This document shows, one piece after another, positions 1-9,380 of a DNA stretch of 64,000 bases; the stretch's first letter is position 1, and each line of letters opens with the position of its first letter. The translations under genes and the position numbers were made by a program. The notes beneath the pieces are model-generated. The model was not told the DNA's origin. It searched no databases and was given only the letters and a program-made list of their open reading frames with translations. The stretch is from positions 1,488,001 through 1,552,000 of the forward strand of contig NZ_CP113054.1 in the NCBI RefSeq assembly GCF_026625605.1. The letters are read 5' to 3'. Source of the DNA: Luteolibacter sp. SL250 (GTDB taxonomy: Bacteria; Verrucomicrobiota; Verrucomicrobiia; Verrucomicrobiales; Akkermansiaceae).

Positions 1-1
1 A

Positions 2-352
2 AACCCGGAGAAGAGCGGCACCTTCCTGCTGCTCACCAAGGACATCGAGTATGTGAACATCGCCCTTGAGGAAGATGTCTTCTCCTCCGTCTACCTCGCC
101 CCGGCTTCACTCAAGCGCCTCACGGGCAGCGACAGGGCCGGAAAGGGCTCGGTCGAATACGTCGGCTTCGAAGTTCTGGTCAACGGTGAGAAACTCGCCG
201 CCGACACCAACAAGGGCCAGGTTGGCTGGTGGAACGCCGCCTCTGACAAGATCTCCCGCACGGACACCGTGCCCCTCCTGAGCAAGAAGGAAACCCCCTT
301 CAGCGTGATGTGGTGGGACCGCTACGCGGAAGAGGCACCGGTCCGCCGCTGA
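2..352 (+). CDS. Amuc_1102-like protein, 3' part only
   Basis: The reading frame is open from base 2 to the TGA at 350-352, so the gene begins before the window; the ATG at 53 is internal because clear coding sequence (FLLLTKDIEYVNIA) precedes it. About 116 residues remain, rich in beta-type sequence, with a WW pair near the end (SVMWWDRYAEEAP) and no membrane segment. It lies 76 bases before the PilM-like gene and heads the same operon. The position matches Amuc_1102 in Akkermansia, whose cluster is tied to type IV pilus-like structures. I infer the name from gene order; the sequence left here does not define a domain. Confidence 0.6.
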   Translation, partial: NPEKSGTFLLLTKDIEYVNIALEEDVFSSVYLAPASLKRLTGSDRAGKGSVEYVGFEVLVNGEKLAADTNKGQVGWWNAASDKISRTDTVPLLSKKETPFSVMWWDRYAEEAPVRR

Positions 353-428
353 TCCTCCCTGCCTTCGGCGTGCCGGAATATTCCGGTACGCCTCTCCTTG
401 TTTTTCCGATTTCCACAAAAAACGCATC

Positions 429-2273
429 ATGGCTGATACCCCAGCAACCGTCGCCCTCAACATTGGTTCCCAACGAATCGGCATGGCCGTATTCGAAGCC
501 GCGAAAGGCGGAGGGCTCGTCCTCAAGGCCTACGAATCCGAAACCATCGTCGCGGATCCCGCGATGGAGGCCGCCCGCGTCTCCCAGACCCGCATCGCCG
601 TCGCCAGCCTCGCCCAGAAGCTGAAGGTCGGAAAGTCCAGGGTCCGCTATGCGATCTCCGGACAATCCGTCTTCACCCGCTTCGTCAAGCTGCCTCCGCT
701 CCAGGAGGACAACATCGAGCAACTGGTCACCTTTGAAGCCCAGCAGCACGTTCCTTTCCCCATCAACGAGGTGGTGTGGGACTACGAGCTGATCGAGAAC
801 CCGGGCGAGAAAGAGGTCGTGATCGTCGCCATCAAGGGCGACGCGCTGGACGAGATCAACACCGCTGTCACGGATTCCGGCCTCAGCACCGTCGAGGTGG
901 ATGTCGCGCCGATGGCGCTCTACAATGCCTTCCGCGCCGCCTACGGCGAGCCTGCGGAGACCGTCCTGCTCATCGACATCGGCGCGCGGACCAGCAACCT
1001 GCTTTACATCGAGGGCAAGCGCTTCTTCACCCGCAGCATCGCCATCGGCGGCGCGGCGGTGACCGCCGCCGTGTCCAAGGAATACGGCGTCTCCTTCATG
1101 GAGGCGGAAGGCACGAAGGTGCAGCACGGCATGGTGGCGCTGGGAGGCGGCCACACGGAACAACTGGAGGAAAGTGTCGCCGCGCTGGCTGGAGTGGTCC
1201 GCAACGCGCTGACCCGTCTGCCTGCGGAAATCGCCCGCACGACCAACTACTACCGCAGCCAGCAGGGTGGCAGCGCGCCGACGCGCGTGATCCTGGCCGG
1301 TGGCGGTGCGAACCTGCCCTACACGCTGGAATTCTTCCAGGAGAAGCTCAACCTGCCGGTGGAGTTCTTCAATCCGCTCGGCATCGTCACCGCGGGCAAG
1401 GGCATGGATCCAGCCGTGCTCCAGCGCGAGGGGCACCTGCTCGGTGAACTCATCGGCCTCGGCCTGCGCGGTCTGGGCAAATCCAAGATCAACATCGACC
1501 TGGTCCCGGCCGTGGTCGAGCAGGCGCGCGCGGCGGACCGCCGCAAGCCATTCCTCATCGGTGCCGCGGCCCTGGTGCTGCTGGGTGCCGGTGGATGGGC
1601 CGGCCTGCAATACATGGCCTGGCAGAAGGCGGAGAAGGAAAAACTCCAGCCGCTGACGGAGACCAACGAGCAGCTCAACCCCATCGCCGACAACATCCGC
1701 GGCCTCCTCCGCGAAGAGGAAGGCATCCGCAAGGTGGCCTCCGGCTACACCGAGGCGGAAGACGACCATGCCTACTGGTATGACCTTCTTTCCGAAGTGC
1801 GCGGGTCCTTCGCCAGCGACGCCGTCTGGATCACCGATCTGGAGCCGCTCAATGGCTACAACCCCCTGGCGGACACCAAAGTGGACCCGAAAGCCGGCCA
1901 GCCGAAATCCATGGTCAAGGCTGACTTCTTCAGCTCCGCCTACGGCCAGACGAATCTCCTGGTCCTCACCGCGGATGCTCCGGCGAAAGGCCAGGCCGCG
2001 AAGCCCGCTTCCCTCACGGACGCGAACGCCATCCGCATCCGCGGCTTCTGGCGGGACAACCCGGCCGGCCAGAACGTGGTTTCCGAGATCCTCAAGAAGA
2101 TCCGGGAGAACAAGCAGGCCTTCAACTTCGACCTGCCCGGCAAGGACGGCAAGCCCGTCACCCTCAAGGACGAACAGATCCTGAAGGTCTCCGTCGGCAA
2201 CGCCGGCAGCGGTGAACTGGGATTCCCCTTCGAGGTCACGCTGCCCCTGGCAAAGCCCGTCGCCATCAAATAA
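429..2273 (+). CDS. pilM: PilM-like type IV pilus assembly ATPase (Amuc_1101-like)
   Basis: 614-aa protein. Residues 1-350 form an actin-like ATPase of the PilM/FtsA type: an N-terminal phosphate-1 strand (VALNIGSQRIGMAVFE), a phosphate-2 region (VLLIDIGARTSNLLYIEG, about 182-199) and an adenosine-type loop (VILAGGGANLPYTLEFF, about 289-305). A single membrane helix lies near 377-396 (FLIGAAALVLLGAGGWAGLQYMAW), followed by a 215-residue periplasmic part that resembles PilN/PilO-type proteins. E. coli-type PilM is about 350 aa with no membrane helix, so this looks like PilM fused to an anchor and a periplasmic domain. It is second in the pilus/secretin operon and would link cytoplasmic ATP binding to the inner-membrane platform. 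Function follows from family and order. Confidence 0.85.
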   Translation: MADTPATVALNIGSQRIGMAVFEAAKGGGLVLKAYESETIVADPAMEAARVSQTRIAVASLAQKLKVGKSRVRYAISGQSVFTRFVKLPPLQEDNIEQLVTFEAQQHVPFPINEVVWDYELIENPGEKEVVIVAIKGDALDEINTAVTDSGLSTVEVDVAPMALYNAFRAAYGEPAETVLLIDIGARTSNLLYIEGKRFFTRSIAIGGAAVTAAVSKEYGVSFMEAEGTKVQHGMVALGGGHTEQLEESVAALAGVVRNALTRLPAEIARTTNYYRSQQGGSAPTRVILAGGGANLPYTLEFFQEKLNLPVEFFNPLGIVTAGKGMDPAVLQREGHLLGELIGLGLRGLGKSKINIDLVPAVVEQARAADRRKPFLIGAAALVLLGAGGWAGLQYMAWQKAEKEKLQPLTETNEQLNPIADNIRGLLREEEGIRKVASGYTEAEDDHAYWYDLLSEVRGSFASDAVWITDLEPLNGYNPLADTKVDPKAGQPKSMVKADFFSSAYGQTNLLVLTADAPAKGQAAKPASLTDANAIRIRGFWRDNPAGQNVVSEILKKIRENKQAFNFDLPGKDGKPVTLKDEQILKVSVGNAGSGELGFPFEVTLPLAKPVAIK

Positions 2274-2305
2274 AACCCCATCGGAACATTTTTCACTGAC
2301 CTCAT

Positions 2306-3301
2306 ATGAGTTGGATCAAGGATAACAAGTTTGCCGCCACCCTCGGCGGAATCACCCTGGTGGGTGCCGCCGGACTGATCGTCGCGGGCCTCCAGTTCTC
2401 CGGCAAATATGCCGAGGCCCAGGCGGCCTACGAAGAGCAGACCACCATCACCAACGACGCGGAGAACCTCGCGTTGTACCCCACCACCGCCAACGAGCAG
2501 GGCAAGCGCAAGGCCGTGGCCGACTACAAGGCCGCCGCGGAAGCGCTCCAGACTTCCTTCGGGAAATTCCGCCCGGAGAAGCTCGACAATATCCCTCCGC
2601 AGGAATTCACCAACCGCCTGCAGGCCGCGAACACGGAGGTTCTTGCCGCCTTCCAGGCCAGCAAGACGGAGGTGCCGGGTGTGTTCTTCCTCGGTTTCGA
2701 AGGTTATACGGGTTCCCTCGCCAAAGGCGCTGCGACCGGTATCCTCGACTTCGAACTGGGGGCGATGAAGGAGCTGATGCTCTCCCTGGCCAAGCCCGGC
2801 GTCTCCCAACTCGTCAACGTCCGCCGCGAAAAGCTGGTGGAAGAGGACGGCGCCGCCTTCAAGGAAGAGACCGGCCAGGTTGCCCGTGCGCTTCCGGTGG
2901 AGGTCGTTTTCAAGGGCTCCGAAGCCGCCGCGCGTGAGTTTTTCTCCACCATCGCGGGATCGGACAAGCACTACTACGTCGTCCGTTCCGTCCGCATTTC
3001 CAACGAACGGAAAGGCCCGCCGCTGGCCACGGATGCGAAGTTCGATGAACCGGCGCCTGCAACGGATGCCGCCGCCCCTGCGGATGGTGGCTTCGCCCTG
3101 CCTCCGGACCCTGCTGAGGCCGCTCCGGCCGCTGATGGGGCCGCCGCCGCTCCCGCTGCGGACGCCGCACCGGCTGAAGCCGCTCCTGCACCCGCTCCGG
3201 TGGATACCAGCAGGATCCTCCAACAGGTGCTTGGCACGGAAGACATCTACGTCTTCGTCCGCATCGACATCATGCAGTTCCTTCCCGCGAAAAAATTCTG
3301 A
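2306..3301 (+). CDS. Amuc_1100-like membrane-anchored pilus protein
   Basis: 331 aa: short cytoplasmic N-terminus, one membrane helix at about 10-29 (LGGITLVGAAGLIVAGLQF), then a periplasmic helical/alpha-beta region and a long Ala/Pro/Asp-rich linker (about 245-305) before a conserved-looking tail ending FVRIDIMQFLPAKKF. The layout and its place between the PilM-like gene and the next membrane protein match Amuc_1100 of Akkermansia, a PilO-like protein known mainly for host effects. Start ATG lies 32 bases after the pilM stop. The likely role is an inner-membrane scaffold for the pilus/secretion machine; this is inferred from order and topology, since the sequence is poorly conserved. Confidence 0.75.
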   Translation: MSWIKDNKFAATLGGITLVGAAGLIVAGLQFSGKYAEAQAAYEEQTTITNDAENLALYPTTANEQGKRKAVADYKAAAEALQTSFGKFRPEKLDNIPPQEFTNRLQAANTEVLAAFQASKTEVPGVFFLGFEGYTGSLAKGAATGILDFELGAMKELMLSLAKPGVSQLVNVRREKLVEEDGAAFKEETGQVARALPVEVVFKGSEAAAREFFSTIAGSDKHYYVVRSVRISNERKGPPLATDAKFDEPAPATDAAAPADGGFALPPDPAEAAPAADGAAAAPAADAAPAEAAPAPAPVDTSRILQQVLGTEDIYVFVRIDIMQFLPAKKF

Positions 3302-3332
3302 GGTTCATCCCTTCTAAAACCCGCTTTCATCC

Positions 3333-4367
3333 ATGTCCTGGTTATCGAAAAATTATGAGAAAGCCGCCCTCGGCGGTGCCGCGGTCATTGCCCTTGGTCT
3401 GGCAGCCGTCGGTTTCCTGAAGGTCGGCAAGGTCGAGGAAGACTTCGCGACCGAACTCAAAGGCTCCGGCAATGACAATCCCGCCGTCAAGGATGCGGAT
3501 CTCGTTGCGAAGGCGTCCGCCTCCCTTGGCAACAAGCGCAAGTGGGACCAGGCGGATGACAAGGGCCGCCCGGTCAATCTTTTCACCGGCATCCCGCTGT
3601 TCATCTCCAAGTCGGATCCGTCCAAACCGGTGGATCCCTACGGCGGGGATCCGATCCATCCTCCGATCCCGAACCAGTGGTGGCTCCAGTACCGCCTGGA
3701 CCCGGGCTTCGGCGACTCCCCGCTGCGGGATCCGGACAGCGACGGTTTCTCCAACCTCGAGGAGTTCAATGCCAAGACGGACCCGACGAACCCGTCCGAC
3801 TTCCCCGCGCTCATCAACAAGCTGGTCTATGTCGGCGATGAGAGCCTCAACTGGATCCTCCGTCCCGGGTTCGACACCGACGGCGGCTTTGGATTCAACT
3901 ACCGCGACAACAAGGGCGGCACCAACCGGATTCCCGCCGGCGGGGTGGTGAAGCCGGATGAGATCTTCTTCGCCGAAGGTACGATGAAAGGCCGATTCAA
4001 GTTGCTCGGCTCCGAAACCCGGAAGGTGAAGAACGAGCGCCTCAACATGGAGCAGGACTTCAAGTTCGTCCGGGTCGAAGACCAGAAGGCGAACAAGAAG
4101 GGCAAGATCTACGAGCTCAAGCAGAACTTCCGCGATCCGGAAGAGATCCCCGCCTACAGCCAGTATGACCGCACCGCGGTGCTGAAGCTGGATGCGCTCG
4201 ATCAGGGCGGAGCCGAGTTCAAGGTCGAGGAAAACACCACTTTCGGTCTCCCGGCGAACTCCGACAAGAAGGACTACCTCCTGAAATCCGTCACTCCGGA
4301 GAAGATCGAAGTGGAGTATACCGCACCGGATGGATCGAAAAAATCCATCGAAATTCCGAAACGTTAG
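3333..4367 (+). CDS. Amuc_1099-like membrane-anchored pilus cluster protein
   Basis: 344 aa with an N-terminal membrane helix (AALGGAAVIALGLAAVGFLKVG, about 11-32) and a periplasmic body. At about 129-151 it carries a DSDGFSNLEEFNAKTDPTNPSDFP segment typical of the thrombospondin-3/EF-hand-like calcium-binding repeats common in Verrucomicrobia. The opening MSWLSKNYEKAALGG resembles that of the preceding protein (MSWIKDNKFAATLGG), suggesting that the two arose by duplication or share an anchor motif. It is 32 bases downstream of the Amuc_1100-like gene. No enzymatic motif is visible; a structural role beside the secretin is inferred. Confidence 0.7.
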   Translation: MSWLSKNYEKAALGGAAVIALGLAAVGFLKVGKVEEDFATELKGSGNDNPAVKDADLVAKASASLGNKRKWDQADDKGRPVNLFTGIPLFISKSDPSKPVDPYGGDPIHPPIPNQWWLQYRLDPGFGDSPLRDPDSDGFSNLEEFNAKTDPTNPSDFPALINKLVYVGDESLNWILRPGFDTDGGFGFNYRDNKGGTNRIPAGGVVKPDEIFFAEGTMKGRFKLLGSETRKVKNERLNMEQDFKFVRVEDQKANKKGKIYELKQNFRDPEEIPAYSQYDRTAVLKLDALDQGGAEFKVEENTTFGLPANSDKKDYLLKSVTPEKIEVEYTAPDGSKKSIEIPKR

Positions 4368-4450
4368 ACTTTACAAATAACGATTTGATGTGTCCCCGAA
4401 AAAATCTCTTTCCAAAGTTTCATAACACCGCCAAAAACCCGAAATCACGT

Positions 4451-7075
4451 ATGCAAAAAACGCCAATGTATCGTTCCAGTCGCACCGCCCTCGCGTTGAT
4501 GGCGGTGGCTACCTCCATGCCGGTGACCGTAACGGTCGCCACGGCGGGTGAAGGTGGCAGCTATAGCGGGCTCGCCCAGCGCGAAATGATCCGCCGCCAG
4601 GAAGCGGTGGTGGATGGTGACCGACTTCTCGGCGAAGGCCGCGAAGCCTATGCGAAGGCTGACTACCAGGTCGCGGTGAACAAGTACCGCGAGGCGCTGG
4701 ACCGCCTTCCTGACGCACCAAGCCTCGAGGACCGCCGTCTGGAATATACCGCCCACCTCGCCGATGCGAGCGTGGCCCTGGCGCAGCAGCACCGCCGCGT
4801 TGGCAAGTACACCGAAGCCCGTGCGCTCCTGGATGGCGTCCTCGCGCCGAACGTGGATCCGGAGAACGCCGCGGCGAAGCGTGAGCTCAGCTACCTGGAC
4901 GACCCGATCCGCACCAACCCTGCCCTCACCTACGAACACACGCAGAATGTCGATGCCGTCCGCCGCGGCCTCTACATGGCGGAAGGGAACTACAATCTCG
5001 GCAAATACGACGACGCCAAGCGCGAGTATGAGAACGTCCTGCGCAAGGACCCCTTCAACTCCGCGGCCCGCCGCGGCCTGGAGCGTCTCGCCGCCGCCAA
5101 GTCCGACTACTACCGCGCTGCCTATGACCACACCCGCGCCGAGCTTCTGATGGAAGTGGACAAGGCCTGGGAACTGGCTGTGCCAGCCACCGTGCCGGAC
5201 TTCGCCCCGCAGACCGGTGGTGGTTCCGGTGACTCCTCCGGTGTCGCCTACATCACGCAGAAGCTGAGGACCATCATCGTCCCGCGGATCGATTTCGAAG
5301 ACACCACGGTTGAGGAAGCCATCGACTTCCTCCGCATGCGCTCCATCGAACTGGACACCATGGAACTGGATCCAGCGAAGAAGGGCGTGAACTTCATCGT
5401 CCGCCGTCCACGTCCGGCGGCGGCCCCCGCCCCTGCGGCGGATGGCTCCGCCCCGGCCGACACGCTCGCCGCCGCTCCGGATCCATCCACGATCCGCATC
5501 CCGCAGTTGCGCGTCCGCAACGTGCCACTCCAGACCGCCCTCCAATACATCTGCGACGCTGCCAAGCTGCGTTTCAAGGTGGATGATTTCTCCGTCACCC
5601 TCGTTCCCCAGAACGAAACCGGCGAAGACTTCTTCATGCGCACCTTCAGCGTGCCGCCTGATTTCGCGACCGCACTTGAGGGTGCGGGTGGCGGTGGTGC
5701 CGCGGCGCCGGTCGATCCGTTCGGCGGTGGCGATGCCGCCGGCACCTCGGCCCTTTCGGCCCGCAAGCCGATCCGGGAACTCCTGATCGGCAACGGCATC
5801 ACCTTCGCGGACGGCAGTTCCGTGACCCTGACTGGTGGCAACCTGGTCGTCCGCAACACTCCAAGCGAACTCGAAAAGATCGAGAGCCTTGTGGACGTCA
5901 TCGCCAAATCAGCGCCGAAGCAGGTCAAGATCACCACCAAGTTCGTCGAAGTCTCCCAGGAGAACACGGACGAACTCGGCTTCGACTGGGTGGTCTCCCC
6001 ATTCGGTCTTTCCGAAAACCACCTCTTCGGCAGCGGCGGCACCATCGGCAGCGGTGGCTTCCGTGGTTCCGGTGACTTCGTCAACCCGGTCAACGGCCTG
6101 ACTCTGCCGAGCTTCCCGGCGGATCCGACCCAGAACGTCACCAACATCATGACCGGCGGTCTCCGCTCCGGTGACCAGGCGATCAACCGCAACAACATCG
6201 ACGCGATCCTCAACAACCCGAACCGCACCGCCCAGCAGGCGAACGTGGCACCGGGCATCGCGGCCCTCACCGGTCTGTTCTCCGACGGCCAGGTCCAGCT
6301 CATCATGCGCGGCCTTGCCCAGAAGAAGGGAACCGACCTCATGACCGCACCGTCCGTGATGGCGAAGAGCGGCCAGAAGGCCAAGATCGAGATCATCCGC
6401 GAATTCATCTACCCAACCGAATACGAACCCCCGGAACTTCCGAACAGCGTCGGTGCGACCGGCGGCACCGGCGGCGGTATCGTCGGCGGTCTGGGTGGCG
6501 GCTCCGGCATGTTCCCGGTCACTCCGGCGACTCCGACCGCGTTCGAAACCCGGAACACCGGTGTGACGCTCGAGATCGAGCCGAACGTCGGTGAGAACGA
6601 CTTCGTGATCGAGCTCCGCTTCATCCCGGAAATCGTCGAGTTCGAAGGCTTCATCAACTACGGCAGCCCGATCCAGTCGCCCTCCACGGACATCCTGGGC
6701 AACCCGGTCACCGTCACCATCACGGAAAACCGCATCGAAATGCCGGTGTTCTCGACCCGCAAGGTTGACACCTCCCTCACCATCTATGACGGCTACACCG
6801 TCGCAGTCGGTGGCCTGATGCGCGAAGACGTGCAGAACGTCGAGGACAAGGTGCCGATCCTGGGTGACATCCCGTTCATCGGCCGCCTGTTCCAGAGCAA
6901 GTCCGAGAACCGGATCAAGAGCAACCTGATCATCTTCGTCACCGCGCAGATCATCGATGCCACCGGCCGTCCGCTCCGCGGACCGGATTCCGCCCCGACA
7001 TCCACCCCGGTCTCTACCGGCGGCGATGCGAGCTTCCCTCCAGGAGTTCTTCCGGACATCAGCCTGCCCCAATAA
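4451..7075 (+). CDS. TPR-containing secretin, outer-membrane pore (Amuc_1098/GspD-PilQ-like)
   Basis: I chose the ATG at 4451 over 4385 because it puts a signal peptide first (MQKTPMYRSSRTALALMAVATS...TAGEGG). The mature protein has TPR-like helices at about 50-200, a secretin/TonB short N-terminal domain (residues 275-400, interrupted by an Ala/Pro linker), an N1-type ring domain (FVEVSQENTDELGFDW) and a C-terminal secretin channel domain ending VDTSLTIYDGYTVAVGGLMREDVQNVEDKVPILGDIPFIGRLFQS, the classic secretin signature. At 874 aa it is longer than E. coli GspD because of the TPR region. It is last in the operon, before a strong terminator, and would form the outer-membrane exit for a pilus or type II secretion-like machine. 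Confidence 0.9.
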   Translation: MQKTPMYRSSRTALALMAVATSMPVTVTVATAGEGGSYSGLAQREMIRRQEAVVDGDRLLGEGREAYAKADYQVAVNKYREALDRLPDAPSLEDRRLEYTAHLADASVALAQQHRRVGKYTEARALLDGVLAPNVDPENAAAKRELSYLDDPIRTNPALTYEHTQNVDAVRRGLYMAEGNYNLGKYDDAKREYENVLRKDPFNSAARRGLERLAAAKSDYYRAAYDHTRAELLMEVDKAWELAVPATVPDFAPQTGGGSGDSSGVAYITQKLRTIIVPRIDFEDTTVEEAIDFLRMRSIELDTMELDPAKKGVNFIVRRPRPAAAPAPAADGSAPADTLAAAPDPSTIRIPQLRVRNVPLQTALQYICDAAKLRFKVDDFSVTLVPQNETGEDFFMRTFSVPPDFATALEGAGGGGAAAPVDPFGGGDAAGTSALSARKPIRELLIGNGITFADGSSVTLTGGNLVVRNTPSELEKIESLVDVIAKSAPKQVKITTKFVEVSQENTDELGFDWVVSPFGLSENHLFGSGGTIGSGGFRGSGDFVNPVNGLTLPSFPADPTQNVTNIMTGGLRSGDQAINRNNIDAILNNPNRTAQQANVAPGIAALTGLFSDGQVQLIMRGLAQKKGTDLMTAPSVMAKSGQKAKIEIIREFIYPTEYEPPELPNSVGATGGTGGGIVGGLGGGSGMFPVTPATPTAFETRNTGVTLEIEPNVGENDFVIELRFIPEIVEFEGFINYGSPIQSPSTDILGNPVTVTITENRIEMPVFSTRKVDTSLTIYDGYTVAVGGLMREDVQNVEDKVPILGDIPFIGRLFQSKSENRIKSNLIIFVTAQIIDATGRPLRGPDSAPTSTPVSTGGDASFPPGVLPDISLPQ

Positions 7076-7108
7076 GGCGGCTGCTCTGACAGACTGACCC
7101 ATTCCATG

Positions 7109-7142
7109 CAGGCGGAGGAGAAATCCTCCGCCTGTTTTTTTG
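7109..7142 (+). terminator. Rho-independent terminator of the pilus/secretin operon
   Basis: A perfect 11-bp stem (CAGGCGGAGGA paired with TCCTCCGCCTG, loop GAAA) is followed directly by seven T residues. It lies 34 bases after the secretin stop codon. Confidence 0.95.
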
Positions 7143-7210
7143 TCGCCCATCAGCCCGCTGGGAGCGCCGGTCTTCAGGCCGCAATCATCCTCGTCCCGCA
7201 TGGATGGAGC

Positions 7211-7335
7211 AAGGAGGTGGGACACTCCTGTCCCACGTCTCATCAGTCATGGATCACGGATCATCTTTGGGGCGCGCCGGTAGCGGACTTTCCTGCCTTT
7301 CCGGAAGAGGTGGACAGGAGTGTCCACCCTCCTTA
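7211..7335. repeat. REP-like palindromic repeat pair in inverted orientation
   Basis: The left unit (7211-7236) is AAGGAGG followed by the palindrome GTGGGACA-CTCC-TGTCCCAC; the right unit (7309-7335) is GGTGGACA-GGAG-TGTCCACC followed by CCTCCTTA, the reverse complement of the same consensus. The same unit recurs at 27172-27200 and in the three tandem copies up to 27504, so it is a dispersed family. A related variant with GGGAGCGCCGG...CAGGCCGC lies at 7158-7181. The right unit ends 12 bases before the coaE start codon, so it sits in the leader of that gene. Confidence 0.8.
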
Positions 7336-7346
7336 CTGATGAGCAT

Positions 7347-9356
7347 ATGCGCGTGCTTGCTCTCACGGGGGGAATCGCTTCGGGGAAATCGACGGTGATC
7401 CGGTGGTTCCGGGAACTGCTGCCGGGGGTGGTGATCTTTGACGGCGATGCGACGGTGCGGGCTTTGCTGGAGGGGGATGAGGAGGTCGCGGAGGCCATCT
7501 CGGCGGCGTTCGGTGAAGGTGCGGTGGATACGGGCGGGAAGCCGGACCGGGGTTTTCTGCGGGAGAAAGTGTTCGGAGATCCGGCGGAACGGAGGAAACT
7601 GGAAGGGATCCTGCACCCCCGGGTGAGGAAGGAATGTCTTGCTTTGTTGGAGCGTGGTGCCAGTAATGGCGCGGGGATTTTCGTCGCCGATATCCCCCTT
7701 TTCTTCGAAACGGGCTTCGATTTCGGCCAGGATGAGGTGATCGTCGTTGCCTGTTCCCGGCGGAGCCAGATCGAGCGTGTGAAACGGCGCAACGGCTTCG
7801 ATGATCGGATGATCGAATCGATGATCGATGCCCAACTCCCCGGAGAAGAGAAAATACGCCGCGCGGATGTGGTGTTCTGGAACGAGGGTCCGCCCGAGGT
7901 TCTGGAGGCACAGGTCCGCCGGTTCTGCCAAGCATTCCCCATGACAAGTTCCAACGAGATCGAATCTTCCGAAGCCGGAAACGGAATTCCCGCTGATGTG
8001 CCGGCCGCCGCGCCATCGGTGGAAGCAGCCGCCCCGGCGGAAGGTGCCGTCGCTGTTGAGGAACAAGCCCCTGAGGAAGCCGCGCCGAAAATTTCGGTTC
8101 CGCCCCTGGTGGATGTGAACCAACTGCGCCTGAAATCCTTCGCGGAGCTGCAGGCGATGGCGGAGGCCGTCCCGGCCCGCATCCCCGGTGGCATCCCCAA
8201 GACGCAGCTCGTCTATGAACTGCTGTGCTTCTACGGCAAGGAAGGTGCGGAGATCGTCTGCGAGGGCATCCTGGAGGGGGTGAAGGAGAATTTCGCCATG
8301 CTGCGGGATCCGCACCGGAGCTTCCGCCCGGGGCAGGATGACATCCATGTGAGCGCGAACCTGCTGCGGGAACATGGCCTCCGCATCGGCCAGAAGGTGA
8401 AGGTCCACGTGAAGGCACCGCGGGAGAAGGACAAGTACATGACCGCCGGGGATGTCATCGAGATCGAGGGCATCCCGGTCGCGGACTTCCAGCAACCGAC
8501 GGAGTTCGACAAACTGACGCCGCTGTTCCCGGACCAACGCATCCACCTGGAAGGGGAGGGGACGGAGTTCCTCGGCGTGCGTGTCATCGACCTCATCGCT
8601 CCGCTCGGCAAGGGCCAGCGAGGACTCATCGTCGCGCCACCGCGGGGCGGAAAGACCATTTTGCTCAAGCAGATCGCGAAGTCGATCAAGCGCAACCACC
8701 CGGAAGCGGAGCTGGTGATCCTGCTGCTGGACGAGCGTCCGGAGGAAGTCACCGACTTTGAGGAAACCGTGGGCGCGGAGGTTTTCGCCTCCACCTTCGA
8801 CGAAGCGCCGAAGCGCCACGCGCAGGTCGCCGACATGGTGATCGAGCGGGCGAAGCGCCTGGTCGAGCAGGGCAAGGACGTGATCCTGCTGCTGGACAGC
8901 CTCACCCGCCTGGCGCGCGGGCATAACTCCGCCATGCAGGGCGGCCCCATCGGCTCCGGTGGTGTGAGCCCCGTGGCGCTGCAGAAGTCGCGGAAGTTTT
9001 TCGGCACCGCGCGGAACGTGGAGGAGGGGGGCTCGCTCACCATCCTGGCGACCGCGCTGGTGGAGACGGAGAGCCGTCTGGACGACGTCGTTTTCGAAGA
9101 ATTCAAGGGTACGGGCAACATGGAGGTCCGGCTGGACCGGGAGCTGGCGGAGCGCCGCGTGTTCCCCGCCATCCACATCCCGCAGTCCGGCACCCGGAAT
9201 GACGACCGCCTCTACCACCCGGATGAATTCGTCAAGGTGGTGGACGTCCGCCGCCAGCTCGCGCAGCAGCCCATCGGTGATGCGATCGAGTCGCTGCTTT
9301 CCAATCTCAAGGGCACGAAGACGAACGCGGAGTTCCTGCTCCGCGGCCTGCGCTGA
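7347..9356 (+). CDS. rho: Dephospho-CoA kinase fused to transcription termination factor Rho
   Basis: One uninterrupted 669-codon frame. Residues 1-198 are a complete dephospho-CoA kinase (last step of CoA synthesis): P-loop TGGIASGKST at 7-16 and FVADIPLFFETGFD at about 111-124. A Pro/Ala/Glu-rich linker (about 200-250) leads into Rho: Rho N-terminal helical domain (LKSFAELQAMAEAVPARIPGGIPKTQLVYEL), RNA-binding CSD-like domain, Walker A APPRGGKT and Walker B VILLLDSLTRLARGHN, ending in the usual Rho tail. I chose the ATG at 7347 over 7320 because CoaE begins there. An in-frame ATG at 7941 could give separate Rho, but no ribosome site is evident. The fusion makes both parts one transcript and probably one protein. 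Confidence 0.9.
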   Translation: MRVLALTGGIASGKSTVIRWFRELLPGVVIFDGDATVRALLEGDEEVAEAISAAFGEGAVDTGGKPDRGFLREKVFGDPAERRKLEGILHPRVRKECLALLERGASNGAGIFVADIPLFFETGFDFGQDEVIVVACSRRSQIERVKRRNGFDDRMIESMIDAQLPGEEKIRRADVVFWNEGPPEVLEAQVRRFCQAFPMTSSNEIESSEAGNGIPADVPAAAPSVEAAAPAEGAVAVEEQAPEEAAPKISVPPLVDVNQLRLKSFAELQAMAEAVPARIPGGIPKTQLVYELLCFYGKEGAEIVCEGILEGVKENFAMLRDPHRSFRPGQDDIHVSANLLREHGLRIGQKVKVHVKAPREKDKYMTAGDVIEIEGIPVADFQQPTEFDKLTPLFPDQRIHLEGEGTEFLGVRVIDLIAPLGKGQRGLIVAPPRGGKTILLKQIAKSIKRNHPEAELVILLLDERPEEVTDFEETVGAEVFASTFDEAPKRHAQVADMVIERAKRLVEQGKDVILLLDSLTRLARGHNSAMQGGPIGSGGVSPVALQKSRKFFGTARNVEEGGSLTILATALVETESRLDDVVFEEFKGTGNMEVRLDRELAERRVFPAIHIPQSGTRNDDRLYHPDEFVKVVDVRRQLAQQPIGDAIESLLSNLKGTKTNAEFLLRGLR

Positions 9357-9380
9357 CCGGAAAGTCCAACTACCCCCGCC

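Noticed and set aside
300..1769. 489-aa open frame opposite pilM
   Set aside because: Shadow frame of the PilM gene with His/Arg/Gly-rich text and no family features.
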